Below are positions 15,822 to 24,113 of a stretch of 64,000 nucleotides of DNA, piece after piece. The stretch spans positions 1 through 64,000 of the forward strand of contig JAJPCT020000023.1 in NCBI GenBank assembly GCA_021323375.2, read 5' to 3'. Made by a program: the position numbers and the translations under genes. Below the pieces are notes generated by a model. The model saw only the letters and a list, made by a program, of their open reading frames with translations. It was not told where the DNA came from and did no database searches. This stretch comes from Candidatus Wolframiiraptor gerlachensis (lineage in GTDB: Archaea; Thermoproteota; Nitrososphaeria_A; Caldarchaeales; Wolframiiraptoraceae). Each line of letters opens with the position of its first letter. Position 1 is the stretch's first letter.

Positions 15822-16823
15822 ATGGGGCTGAGGATAGCGATTTATGGTTTCGGCGAGATTGGTAGGCTGATTGCGCGAGTAGCCCTAAGCAGGGGCCATG
15901 AGATTATCGGCGCTGTGGATATTAATCCGGAGATCATCGGGAGGGATGTTGGCAAGATTCTCGGTCTCGGCGATCTTGGCGTAAAGGTTACTAGAGATGT
16001 TGAGGAAGCCGTGAAGGAGTGTGATGTAGCTCTGCATGCTACGGGATCCTATCTGCCCAAGATCTATGATCAGATAACGTCCGTGGTGATGCTTGGTAAG
16101 CCTGTCATCTCGACATGCGAGACGCTTGCATATCCATATTACAGGTATCCCATCCTCGCCCGCAAGCTGGATGAGCTTGCGAGGACTCATGGCTCGACTA
16201 TTCTCGGCTCGGGGATAAACCCGGGATTCCTCCTCGACACACTAGTCATCGTTGCCTCAGCCACAGTTCCCATTATCAAGAAGATCAGGGCAAAGAGATG
16301 CCTCGATGCCTCGAGGAGAAGGGATTCCTTCAGGAGAAAGATCGGGCTTGGGCTTGAGCCTAGTGAAGTGGCTGAGGGGCTGAGATCCGGGAAATACTCC
16401 GGCCACGTGGGATATGCGGAGTCGGTCTGCTTGATAGCTGATGCCGCTGGCATAAACCTCTCTAGGGTTGAGGAGGGCCAGGAGCCCGTCATAGCTGATC
16501 AAGACGTAAAGGCCGGGAGCATGATTATAGGGAGGGGGAGGGTTAAGGGGGTTAAGGGCTATGGAGCTGGCTATGTTAATGGCGTGGAAAGGATTAGGGT
16601 TGAGTTCGAGGCGGTTGCCGGCGCTCAAGAATATGAGGAGATCGTTATCGAGGGCGAGGAATACTCGATTGCTTGGAGGAGTAGTGGGACGCCCGGGGAT
16701 CTTGGAACGGCATCAGTGATCCTTAGCCTCGCTGAAAGGGTTGATCGGATGCCCTATGGCCTGTTAACCATGGTCGACATAATACCCTTCGGCATCAGGT
16801 TCGTGGGGGCGGCGAAACTCTAA
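15822..16823 (+). CDS. DapB-fold dehydrogenase resembling 2,4-diaminopentanoate dehydrogenase
   Basis: 333-residue NAD(P)-dependent protein. The Rossmann motif is YGFGEIGR near residue 8. TGSYLPKI and ISTCETLAYPYYR follow, then GSGINPGFLLDTLVI, LDASRRRDSFRRKIGLGL and GHVGYAESVCLIADA. The last three blocks are characteristic of the 2,4-diaminopentanoate dehydrogenase/dihydrodipicolinate-reductase-like family rather than true DapB. In clostridia that enzyme belongs to ornithine fermentation; none of the partner genes are here, although argF lies 1.3 kb downstream. ATG at 15822 chosen; 15816 is also possible. Exact substrate unproven. Confidence 0.72.
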   Translation: MGLRIAIYGFGEIGRLIARVALSRGHEIIGAVDINPEIIGRDVGKILGLGDLGVKVTRDVEEAVKECDVALHATGSYLPKIYDQITSVVMLGKPVISTCETLAYPYYRYPILARKLDELARTHGSTILGSGINPGFLLDTLVIVASATVPIIKKIRAKRCLDASRRRDSFRRKIGLGLEPSEVAEGLRSGKYSGHVGYAESVCLIADAAGINLSRVEEGQEPVIADQDVKAGSMIIGRGRVKGVKGYGAGYVNGVERIRVEFEAVAGAQEYEEIVIEGEEYSIAWRSSGTPGDLGTASVILSLAERVDRMPYGLLTMVDIIPFGIRFVGAAKL

Positions 16824-16852
16824 TTAGGTCAGCATGTGCTTAAATAACGTCC

Positions 16853-18064
16853 ATGAGCGCGAAGCCGGCCATCTTGGTCGCCAGCCCATTAGCCGTGATC
16901 GGTTTATCGGATAACGAGGTAATTGTCGCAAAGGTTTATCCAAGGGATCTTGAGGCGAGGGCTGAGGCCTTTTCAAAGGTGAAGAGGGGGGAGCTTATAG
17001 GAGAGGTTAGGGAGGCTGTCTCGAAGCTTGCCTCAAGCGGCTTCAAGAGGATACAGGTCTCACCTCCAAGCCTCCTTCCCGCTCTCGTTAGGGAGTTTGG
17101 GGATCTTGAGTTAGGTGAGCTTGATAGGCCTGTTGATCTCGAGAGCTTCTTCGTCAAGAGCGGGCTCGTTGGAAGCATCGAGGAGTATCGGAGGGAAGTG
17201 AAGAGTGTTCTGGACAAGCTTGTGGAGGAGGAGTTGAAGGAGGCTGTCGCGAGAAGGGATATGATGATAGTTCACGCGGTGCATGTGTTGGAGGACTTGG
17301 ATAAGCAGATTAACATGGTCTATACGAGGTGTAGGGAGTGGTATGGCCTACACTTCCCCGAGCTGGCCGAGATCGTGGATGATCTAGAGGATTATCTGAG
17401 GATCGTGGCCGAAATAGGTGCGAGGAGGAATTTTGACGAGGAGAGGCTTGAGAGAATTGTCGGGCCGAAGCTCGCTGCACAGATTATGGAGAGGGTTAGA
17501 AACTCTGTTGGAGCCGACCTTAGCCCGGAGGATGAGGAGAGGGTGAAGGATGTTGCGAGGGAGGGGCTTAGGCTAATCCAGCTCAGGAAGGAGCAGGAGA
17601 GGTATATCGAGGAGCTTATGTCGGCTGAGGCCCCAAATCTCTCGGCGGTCGCAGGCCCGATACTCGGGGCCAAGCTCATCTCCATGGCCGGCGGACTGGA
17701 GAAGCTCGCAAGGCTCCCAGCGAGCACAATCCAAGTTCTCGGGGCTGAGAAGGCCCTCTTCAGGTTCTTCAGAACCGGGAGAGGGGCGCCGAAGCATGGC
17801 ATAATATTCCAGAGCCCCCTAATCCATGGCTCCCCAAAGCATCTCAGGGGAAAGATTGCTAGAGCCCTAGCAGCCACGATAGCGATCGCGGCGAAAATAG
17901 ACTATTTCACGCGAGAGGATAGGGGCGCCGAGCTCAGGGAGAAGCTTGAGAAGAGGCTCCAAGAGATAAGGGAGAAATATAAAAAGCCGCCGGCAAAGAA
18001 GCCTGTGCCGAAAGAGAAGCCTAGAAGGCCCGAGAGACCCAAGAAGCCCATGAAAAAGAAGTAG
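16853..18064 (+). CDS. nop5: Nop5/Nop56/58-like box C/D RNP core protein
   Basis: Scaffold of the box C/D small ribonucleoprotein that places fibrillarin for guided 2'-O-methylation of rRNA and tRNA. 403 residues: N-terminal fibrillarin-binding domain (1-100), coiled-coil dimerisation region (about 110-250), Nop domain with APNLSAVAGPILGAKLI and SMAGGLEKLARLPASTIQVLG, GAEKALFRFFRTG and GIIFQSPLI, and a Lys/Pro-rich tail (residues 375-403) typical of thermophiles. It starts 29 bases after the dehydrogenase. The usual partner gene for fibrillarin (flpA) is not adjacent; argF follows instead. Confidence 0.93.
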   Translation: MSAKPAILVASPLAVIGLSDNEVIVAKVYPRDLEARAEAFSKVKRGELIGEVREAVSKLASSGFKRIQVSPPSLLPALVREFGDLELGELDRPVDLESFFVKSGLVGSIEEYRREVKSVLDKLVEEELKEAVARRDMMIVHAVHVLEDLDKQINMVYTRCREWYGLHFPELAEIVDDLEDYLRIVAEIGARRNFDEERLERIVGPKLAAQIMERVRNSVGADLSPEDEERVKDVAREGLRLIQLRKEQERYIEELMSAEAPNLSAVAGPILGAKLISMAGGLEKLARLPASTIQVLGAEKALFRFFRTGRGAPKHGIIFQSPLIHGSPKHLRGKIARALAATIAIAAKIDYFTREDRGAELREKLEKRLQEIREKYKKPPAKKPVPKEKPRRPERPKKPMKKK

Positions 18065-18118
18065 CCGTTCCCCCTAATGGCCGCGTGAGATATTTTAGCT
18101 GGCTGAGCCGCTGTCTGG

Positions 18119-19054
18119 ATGATCGTCGAGTCCCTTCGAGGTAGAGATCTTCTAACTCTTCAGGATCTTGAGCCAGAGGAGATAATGGGGCTGATAAGGC
18201 TCTCGGCCGAGCTAAAGCGTGATAGAAGGCTGTTCTCCGGGAGGCTCTCTGGCAGGAGCGTCGCGATGATCTTCGAGAAGCCCTCGACGAGGACTAGGGT
18301 TTCCCTAGATGTCGCGGTGAGCGAGCTCGGTGGAAGGCCGATATACCTGAGGTTCGACGAGCTTCAGCTGGGCAGGGGCGAGACCATAGCGGACACGGCC
18401 AAGGTGCTCTCGAGATACGTGGATCTTATAACTGCTAGAGTTAGGAGGCATGATGACCTCGTGGAGCTGGCTAGATGGGCGGATAAGCCCGTGGTAAACA
18501 CTCTATCAGATCTGGATCACCCGCTCCAGACGCTCGCGGATCTGCTCACGCTCTGGGAGAGGTTTGGCAGGATTCAGGGAGTCAAGGTAGCTTGGGTGGG
18601 TGATGGCAATAATGTCTGCAACTCTATACTGATAGGCGTGACGAAGCTCGGCGCCCACATCACGATAGCATGTCCGAGAGGCTATGAGCCGAATAAGAGG
18701 TATCTCGAGTGGGCGATGGAGAACTCGAGGAGGAGTGGATCTAAGGTGGAGGTTGTAGAGGATCCGGAGGAGGCTGTTAGGGGCGCGGATGTCGTGATGA
18801 CCGATGTCTTTGTTAGTATGGGGATGGAGGCTGAGAGGGAGAAGAGGATGCGGGACTTCCTGCCGAGATACCAAGTCTCCGAGAGGCTTATGAGGCTCGC
18901 TAAGCCCGGCGCCATCTTCATGCACCCGCTCCCGGCTAAGAGGGGTGAAGAGGTCTCGCCCGAGGTGATTGATGGAGAATGGTCGGTGGTCTGGGATCAG
19001 GCGGAGAACAGGCTTCACACGGCGAAGGCCGTCCTACTCTCGATCCTCGGATAA
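18119..19054 (+). CDS. argF: Ornithine carbamoyltransferase
   Basis: Makes citrulline from ornithine and carbamoyl phosphate in arginine synthesis. 311 residues. Carbamoyl-phosphate loop FEKPSTRTR (53-61) and ornithine loop DVFVSMG are intact. Two signature sites differ from the textbook form: HPxQ reads DHPLQTLAD (classic HPCQ) and the HCLP motif reads MHPLPAKRGEEV, with Pro for Cys. The PAKRGEEV continuation is OTCase-like, not aspartate-transcarbamylase-like. A TATA-like GATATTTTAG lies about 30 bases before the ATG, so the message is nearly leaderless. Ends in a 21-base convergent overlap with the radical SAM gene. Confidence 0.85.
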   Translation: MIVESLRGRDLLTLQDLEPEEIMGLIRLSAELKRDRRLFSGRLSGRSVAMIFEKPSTRTRVSLDVAVSELGGRPIYLRFDELQLGRGETIADTAKVLSRYVDLITARVRRHDDLVELARWADKPVVNTLSDLDHPLQTLADLLTLWERFGRIQGVKVAWVGDGNNVCNSILIGVTKLGAHITIACPRGYEPNKRYLEWAMENSRRSGSKVEVVEDPEEAVRGADVVMTDVFVSMGMEAEREKRMRDFLPRYQVSERLMRLAKPGAIFMHPLPAKRGEEVSPEVIDGEWSVVWDQAENRLHTAKAVLLSILG

Positions 19055-19924
19055 ATATGGCCTCGCTGGTATCAGGTGGCTCCCGTCACAGCTAGCGCCT
19101 GTATTCAGCTCCACAAAGCCCTCCCTGCAACAGGCGAAGGTTAGGCCGAGTTCCCGGCATCCATCCGCAATCATCTTCATGAGCCTGAACCTCATCGGCC
19201 TCGGGAGATAGCGGCTTCTCCCAATCCGCTCACCATCCTGAAAATAGAGGGGCCTAAGCCTCTCAGCGACATCCGGGAAAACCATCCCAATTCTCGCCCA
19301 AGAATCAGGCCTCGGCTTAAATGTGCTAGAGGTTACATGAATAGCGCCAGCATCCCTAATCTCCTTCAGGAGATCCATAAGCCCCTCATCATTCAGGTAT
19401 GGGATTATTGGGTCTACGCGGACGCCGACCATGATCCCCTCGGAGCTGAGCTTCTCCACGGCATCAAGCCTCCTCGAGGGCGGAGGCGCGCCGGGCTCAA
19501 GCTTACGAGCAAGATCATCATCAAGAGTGGTTATCGTCAGCGTCACAGCGCATCTAAGCCCCCTGAGAAGATCCAGATCCCTGAGAACAAGATCGCTCTT
19601 AGTTATGACTAGGATTCTCAGGTTCCTCCCTTGGAACTCTTCTAGACAGCGCCTCGTAAGCCGCATATCCTGCTCCATCGGCGGATAGGGATCAGAGCTA
19701 TTCGACATGGAGATAAGCGCGTTATCAGGTAACCGGGCCACATCGCCCCTAACGAGCCTTAGGAGATCCCTCTTAGGTCTACACTCATGAAACCTCCTAA
19801 CATATGATGAGGCATAGCAGTAGAGGCAACCATGTTCGCATCCAGTATAAGGATCGAAGGAGAACTTCGATGGGCATGTACAAAGTCTGCCCCTCCAAGG
19901 ATCAAAGGGCCTTATGATGATCAT
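19034..19924 (-). CDS. Radical SAM protein of the SplB/Rv2578c-like group
   Basis: The cluster motif CEHGCLYC (CxxxCxxC) follows SFDPYTG near residue 29, and the body contains SMSNSSDPYPPMEQDM and LRILVITKSDLVLRDLDLL. Both are typical of the photolyase-like radical SAM group (COG1533), whose members are mostly uncharacterised. The late cysteines (CTC at the N-terminus and CCREGF plus ASCDG near the C-terminus) could bind a second metal site. Start: ATG 19924 chosen over GTG at 19942. Overlaps the argF 3' end by 21 bases. Confidence 0.8.
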   Translation of the reverse strand: MIIIRPFDPWRGRLCTCPSKFSFDPYTGCEHGCLYCYASSYVRRFHECRPKRDLLRLVRGDVARLPDNALISMSNSSDPYPPMEQDMRLTRRCLEEFQGRNLRILVITKSDLVLRDLDLLRGLRCAVTLTITTLDDDLARKLEPGAPPPSRRLDAVEKLSSEGIMVGVRVDPIIPYLNDEGLMDLLKEIRDAGAIHVTSSTFKPRPDSWARIGMVFPDVAERLRPLYFQDGERIGRSRYLPRPMRFRLMKMIADGCRELGLTFACCREGFVELNTGASCDGSHLIPARPYLSEDRE

Positions 19925-20011
19925 TCTCACGGCCCAGCGCACTCGATATCTTCATGTCATGCGGCTAGCTAAATAGATGGAGCATCCTTTTTAGCGTTCT
20001 GCAGCTTTAGG

Positions 20012-20019
20012 TATAAATA
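20012..20019 (+). promoter_or_regulatory. TATA box upstream of the radical SAM/SPASM gene
   Basis: TATAAATA, a near-perfect archaeal TATA element, in a 150-base gene-free gap. Transcription would start about 25 bases downstream, giving a leader of about 35 bases before the TTG start, with ggtgag as ribosome-binding site. Suggests strong, separate transcription of this gene. Confidence 0.65.
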
Positions 20020-20075
20020 ATGCTCGGCGGAGATAAGTGTTAGAGCCTCTCTTCTAAGGAGCTAGCGGTGAGAGC

Positions 20076-21107
20076 TTGAGTAGTGGTGTTATGATTCCTC
20101 AAGCGGTTATATGGATAATTAGTGGAGCATGTAATCTCAGTTGCATTCATTGTTATGCAAGTAGGTTTATGGATGTTGAGGAGCTCAAGCTCGAGGAGAA
20201 GCTCAGGTTGATTGATGAGCTTGCAGAGTGTGGTGTATCATATATAGGGATAACTGGGGGAGAACCTCTGATAAACCCGGATCTAGAGCCATGTCTAAAG
20301 CGAGTACATGATTATGGTATTGAATGTAGCATTAACACTAATGTGCAATGCTTGAATGAGAGGACTGCCGAGATTCTCGGGAGATATGATGTCTACCTGT
20401 TTATTAGTGTGGATGGATCGTGTAGGGAGGTTCATGAGCGCATTAGGGGTCCGGGGACTTGGAGTAGGCTGATGAGGGGGGTTGAGGCTGTTAGAAGGGC
20501 CGGCCTCAGCTTTTCGACCGTCATGACGATAAATAGCTTGAATTATTTAGATGCTGCAGGGTATGTTGAGCTGGCTGAGAGGCTTGGAGCCGATGATGCT
20601 TGCATGATACCGGTGATGCCCGTTGGGAGGGCTGGCCGGGAGATTGCGCCAAGCACAGGCCAGCTTATTACGGCGTTAAAGCTTGCCGAGTCCGCTGCGA
20701 AGAGCATCGGATTCTGGATCAATGTCTGGTGCTATGTCCCCGGAAAGCTGATCATAGACCCCAGATACATCTCCATTTGGGCTGACTGTAGAAGGGGTAA
20801 GGTGGTCGATATAGATCCGGCTGGAAGCCTCCTCCTCTGCGATATTCTAGATATAGGGCTCAGTAATGTGAGGAGGGGATTTAGGCAGGCTATCGGAGAA
20901 TACTTCCAGAGCAGGGAGATGAACGAGGTGATGAATCCAAGGCTGAGAGAGCCCTGCAAATCATGTAGTATAAGAGAATCATGCATGGGAGGATGCTATG
21001 CTAGATCATACCTCATATTCAAGAGCTTCAATGGGCCCGACCCATACTGCCCACGCGCCAACATAGACCTGCATACAAAGGTAATTGGCCAGGCTCAGAG
21101 GAATTGA
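20076..21107 (+). CDS. Radical SAM protein with SPASM-type C-terminus
   Basis: 343 residues. The radical SAM motif CNLSCIHCYA has cysteines 19, 23 and 26; GITGGEPLINPDL (59-71) and FISVDGSCREVHERIRG follow. The C-terminal third has a SPASM-like auxiliary cluster region: LLLCDI, then CKSCSIRESCMGGCYAR and YCPRA. Members of this group modify peptides (RiPP or enzyme maturases) or make heme in archaea (AhbC/AhbD). No precursor peptide, partner protein or heme gene is adjacent, so the substrate is open. Its codon use includes more TGT, TTA and GTT than neighbouring genes. It has its own strong promoter. Confidence 0.78.
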   Translation: MSSGVMIPQAVIWIISGACNLSCIHCYASRFMDVEELKLEEKLRLIDELAECGVSYIGITGGEPLINPDLEPCLKRVHDYGIECSINTNVQCLNERTAEILGRYDVYLFISVDGSCREVHERIRGPGTWSRLMRGVEAVRRAGLSFSTVMTINSLNYLDAAGYVELAERLGADDACMIPVMPVGRAGREIAPSTGQLITALKLAESAAKSIGFWINVWCYVPGKLIIDPRYISIWADCRRGKVVDIDPAGSLLLCDILDIGLSNVRRGFRQAIGEYFQSREMNEVMNPRLREPCKSCSIRESCMGGCYARSYLIFKSFNGPDPYCPRANIDLHTKVIGQAQRN

Positions 21108-21158
21108 ACTAATCTCGTGAAAAGGACGTTTTGCCAGTTTATTTGACGCTAAAGAGAT

Positions 21159-22490
21159 CTATAATGTGGCTTTACTGCCCTCGCTTTCCGCTTTACCTGA
21201 TCCTATCTCCGGCTTCGGCTCAGATGCCTTCCTCTCGACAGGCTTTATTATTATCGAGCCATTTCCATAGTCGATTTCTACTAGGTCGCCTTCCTTTATC
21301 CCGAGCCGCGCCGCTGCATCACTCGGTATCGTGACTCTTCTTCCTGAGAGTATTTTCTGGATCTTTTTCTCCCCATTACCCTCCTCCGTCACCTCGGGTG
21401 ATCTGGGTTTCTTGACTAGCTTCTTGGATAGTATCGCGTAGATTCCTAGGCCCGCCGCGACCGCCGCTGTCTGGGCGAAGAGGATGTTCTTTGTTAGCGA
21501 GCTCTCGCCAAGGGTTGCCTCATAGACCCTGTTGAGGTAGCTGTAGTCTTCCTCTAGGTCGGCGAGCTTTTGCCTTAGCTGGGCCGCCTCGGCTATCAGT
21601 GCATCATGTCTAGACCTTAGATCATCATGCCTAGCCTTCAGATCATCATACATCGACTTATACGTCCTGAGCTCGGATAATGCTGACTCATAATCTCTGA
21701 GAAGGGAGCTATACTGCTCCTCCAGCTTGTTGAACTGCCTCGTGAGGGAGTCATAGAGCGCCCTCATCCTCTCCAAGTCTATGAGGGTTGATTGATGCTT
21801 ACTGCTCAACGATTCATAAGAGTTCTGCAGCCTCGAGTAATCCTCCTGAAGCTTCTGATAATCATCCTTCAGATTTTGGTATGATTCCTTTAGGGATAGG
21901 TAGCTGGCGAGGAGCTGGTTATAATCGTCCTTTAGCTTGCTTAGCTCTTGGCGCTTCTGGTCAAGCTCTTTCTCGAGAGCACTTATCTTGCTCTCCAGAT
22001 TAGAGACCTTGCTCCGCAGAGTACTCACCTGAAACTCTAGCTCGGCATAGGTTTCAGCCCTCACAATAGACATGTAGAACTCGTGCGAGAGCCTTCTGCT
22101 ACCATTATAGTAGAACTCTATCTCAGCTCTCAGATATGGGTCAACGGGCCTCGCCCCTGGGAGGCATATGGATATCGATTTTGATATTGTGGAGCCGGTC
22201 CCGAGAGTGTCAACGCTTATGATTGTGTCGCTGTAAAGCGTTCTAACGCCTGAGTCCTCGTGGTAGAATATGGAGAATGAAACTCTGAGATCTGTTAGGG
22301 TTTTATGAGCCTTCATCCAGAAGTTTATCGTGAAGCATGTGCTCGTCTTGACCTCGACCGGGTAATCAAGCCTATACTCTAGATCGTTCTCGACCGTTGA
22401 GAAGCCTTGGGCTGATAGGGGCGTGGTAAGTGAGGCTATCAAGACCATTAGGGAGATAAGCCAGATTAGCCTGATGGCTCTCATGGCCAT
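21159..22490 (-). CDS. Membrane protein with extracellular coiled coil and cytoplasmic AbrB/SpoVT domain
   Basis: About 443 residues from the ATG at 22490 (second ATG at 22484), which follows cgggggaac; a longer frame upstream has no sensible N-terminus. Order: signal or anchor helix (IRLIWLISLMVLIASL), a beta-rich extracytoplasmic domain of about 120 residues, a long coiled coil (about 150-340; repeats such as YQNLKDDYQKLQEDYSRLQ), one membrane helix (NILFAQTAAVAAGLGIYAIL), then a C-terminal AbrB/MazE/SpoVT fold (ILSGRRVTIPSDAAARLGI, then EGDLVEIDYGNGSIIIKP). AbrB folds bind DNA as dimers, which suggests a membrane-tethered regulator with an external sensor. Function is inference. Confidence 0.7.
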   Translation of the reverse strand: MAMRAIRLIWLISLMVLIASLTTPLSAQGFSTVENDLEYRLDYPVEVKTSTCFTINFWMKAHKTLTDLRVSFSIFYHEDSGVRTLYSDTIISVDTLGTGSTISKSISICLPGARPVDPYLRAEIEFYYNGSRRLSHEFYMSIVRAETYAELEFQVSTLRSKVSNLESKISALEKELDQKRQELSKLKDDYNQLLASYLSLKESYQNLKDDYQKLQEDYSRLQNSYESLSSKHQSTLIDLERMRALYDSLTRQFNKLEEQYSSLLRDYESALSELRTYKSMYDDLKARHDDLRSRHDALIAEAAQLRQKLADLEEDYSYLNRVYEATLGESSLTKNILFAQTAAVAAGLGIYAILSKKLVKKPRSPEVTEEGNGEKKIQKILSGRRVTIPSDAAARLGIKEGDLVEIDYGNGSIIIKPVERKASEPKPEIGSGKAESEGSKATL

Positions 22491-22668
22491 GTTCCCCCGT
22501 ATTAAGAGAGGAGGATCTGGGTAATAAGTTACTCCATACATGAGTGCTACAGTGCTGGATGTAGCGGCATGTAGCGCCGGAGGGAGGATTATGTGCATGA
22601 AAGGCTGGAGAGGGTATTCTATTAAGCAGACGAACTCACTAAAAGTAAAATAGTGTGTGGTTTCCCTC

Positions 22669-24069
22669 CTACACAATCACGGTTTTTATACCGAGCAATT
22701 TGCAAGCCTCAGCTATAGGCTCAACATAGTCCCCGTGAATTAGGCTTGCATGATGTACGAATCCCTCCTCTATCAGCGTTCTATAGAGCTTATCTAAGTC
22801 AGAGACTCTCACCCAGACCCAGCTTCCCCTGAACTCCGCCTCCTCCTCGGTTGCTTCTCCACGAGTTATAAGCATCTTAAACTCTCCCCGATACTCGACA
22901 AGCCTGCATATTGTTACCGGCCCCGGCTTAAGCCTGAACTCAGCAGTTCCATAGGATTTCTCAACTCCAACATCACGATACATGATGCTATGGTATCTTA
23001 AGGCTGCTGGGCATCCTGTGCAGACAAGCCCCGGCGGGGCATTTCCACAATGCCATGCTAGGAAGACATTTGGATCCTTCGGATGCTGAATAGTCCAGTC
23101 TATGAAGTGCGGTGGAGTGGTTTCTAGGGATGCCTCATATTGAACTAGCATCGTGAGGGCCCCATAGATATCGACCTCGCAGGAGCACATTATGCCGGAC
23201 TGGGTAAGCCTTCCCATGACAAAGCATGGGCTTATGCCATAGTATTTCTGGATCTCCGTCCAGCATCGAATACCCATCCCTGAGAGCCTCCGATCCTTGG
23301 CAAGCCTTCTCAAAACAACCTCCAGCTTCGCCATCTTCAGTAGCGCCTCGGAGGATATCTGGGAGACGTTTATCATGCGCCTCATATCCTCGAGGATACT
23401 CTTCACATCCGGGTCATCATCCTTCAGGGCCCTAGCCTCCTCGATGACGCCGAAAAGCGATTCATGAACCACCCTCTGCTTAAATCTCCTGACCATCTCC
23501 GCCTCATTAAATGTGACAGTCTCGAACCTCTCGGGCCTCGGGCCCACGAGACCAATTCTAGCCCCTATGAACCTGCTCACTATCGCCGCAGCTCTAGCAA
23601 ATGTCTCAACCCTCTTCTTGAAGCCATCCTCCTCCGGGAAGAAGATGCCTAGGAAGGTGAAGGGTATCATCCTACGATAGAGGCCTGATGCGAGGGATAG
23701 AGTTCCACAGAAGGAGTCTGACCGCCTAAAGCCTCCCGGTAGAAGCTCTGGCTCTTTAGTCCCGAAGACCGCGATCGGGTATCCCCTGAACTCCTCAGCC
23801 ACCCTCACTCCTGCAAGCTCATCCCCAAAGGTCATCGTCCCTATTAGCAGCCCATCAATATTCTCGCGCCTAAACAGCTCTATCACCTTCTCAGCGTCAT
23901 CATCATCCCATACGAGGCCCATCTTCGTTAAATCCTCGCTGGGGTAAACTAGCTGGATGCCAAGAATTCTTGACACACTTTCAATAACCCTGCGCCTTAT
24001 CTCAACACCCCACTTCTCATCAAAGGGATATCTATGAAGGGGGACAAAACCTAGCCTAACAGTCCTCAT
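22669..24069 (-). CDS. L-fucose/L-arabinose isomerase-like protein
   Basis: 466-residue protein of the FucI/AraA C-terminal-domain superfamily. The N-terminal half has a Rossmann-like layout (VRLGFVPLHRYPF; IDGLLIGTMTFGDE), the middle contains IRCWTEIQKYYGISPCFVMG and CSCEVDIYGALTMLVQYEAS, and the end has WVRVSDLDKLYRTLIEEGFVHH (core EEGFVHHASLIHG). WTEIQ, SCEVDIYGAL and the final HHASLIHGDY match the metal- and substrate-binding regions of fucose-isomerase-like proteins. The true substrate (hexose, pentose or sulfo-sugar) is unknown. It lies between a membrane regulator and rpe, suggesting a sugar route with ribulose/xylulose phosphate intermediates. Confidence 0.7.
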   Translation of the reverse strand: MRTVRLGFVPLHRYPFDEKWGVEIRRRVIESVSRILGIQLVYPSEDLTKMGLVWDDDDAEKVIELFRRENIDGLLIGTMTFGDELAGVRVAEEFRGYPIAVFGTKEPELLPGGFRRSDSFCGTLSLASGLYRRMIPFTFLGIFFPEEDGFKKRVETFARAAAIVSRFIGARIGLVGPRPERFETVTFNEAEMVRRFKQRVVHESLFGVIEEARALKDDDPDVKSILEDMRRMINVSQISSEALLKMAKLEVVLRRLAKDRRLSGMGIRCWTEIQKYYGISPCFVMGRLTQSGIMCSCEVDIYGALTMLVQYEASLETTPPHFIDWTIQHPKDPNVFLAWHCGNAPPGLVCTGCPAALRYHSIMYRDVGVEKSYGTAEFRLKPGPVTICRLVEYRGEFKMLITRGEATEEEAEFRGSWVWVRVSDLDKLYRTLIEEGFVHHASLIHGDYVEPIAEACKLLGIKTVIV

Positions 24070-24113
24070 CGAATAATAATGTGGATATCAGTTGCTTAAA
24101 TAAGTTTCACAAG

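Noticed and set aside
20000-21160. RiPP precursor peptide next to the SPASM enzyme
   Set aside because: Neither 19943-20075 nor 21108-21158 contains a small frame with a start and a Cys/Gly-rich core.
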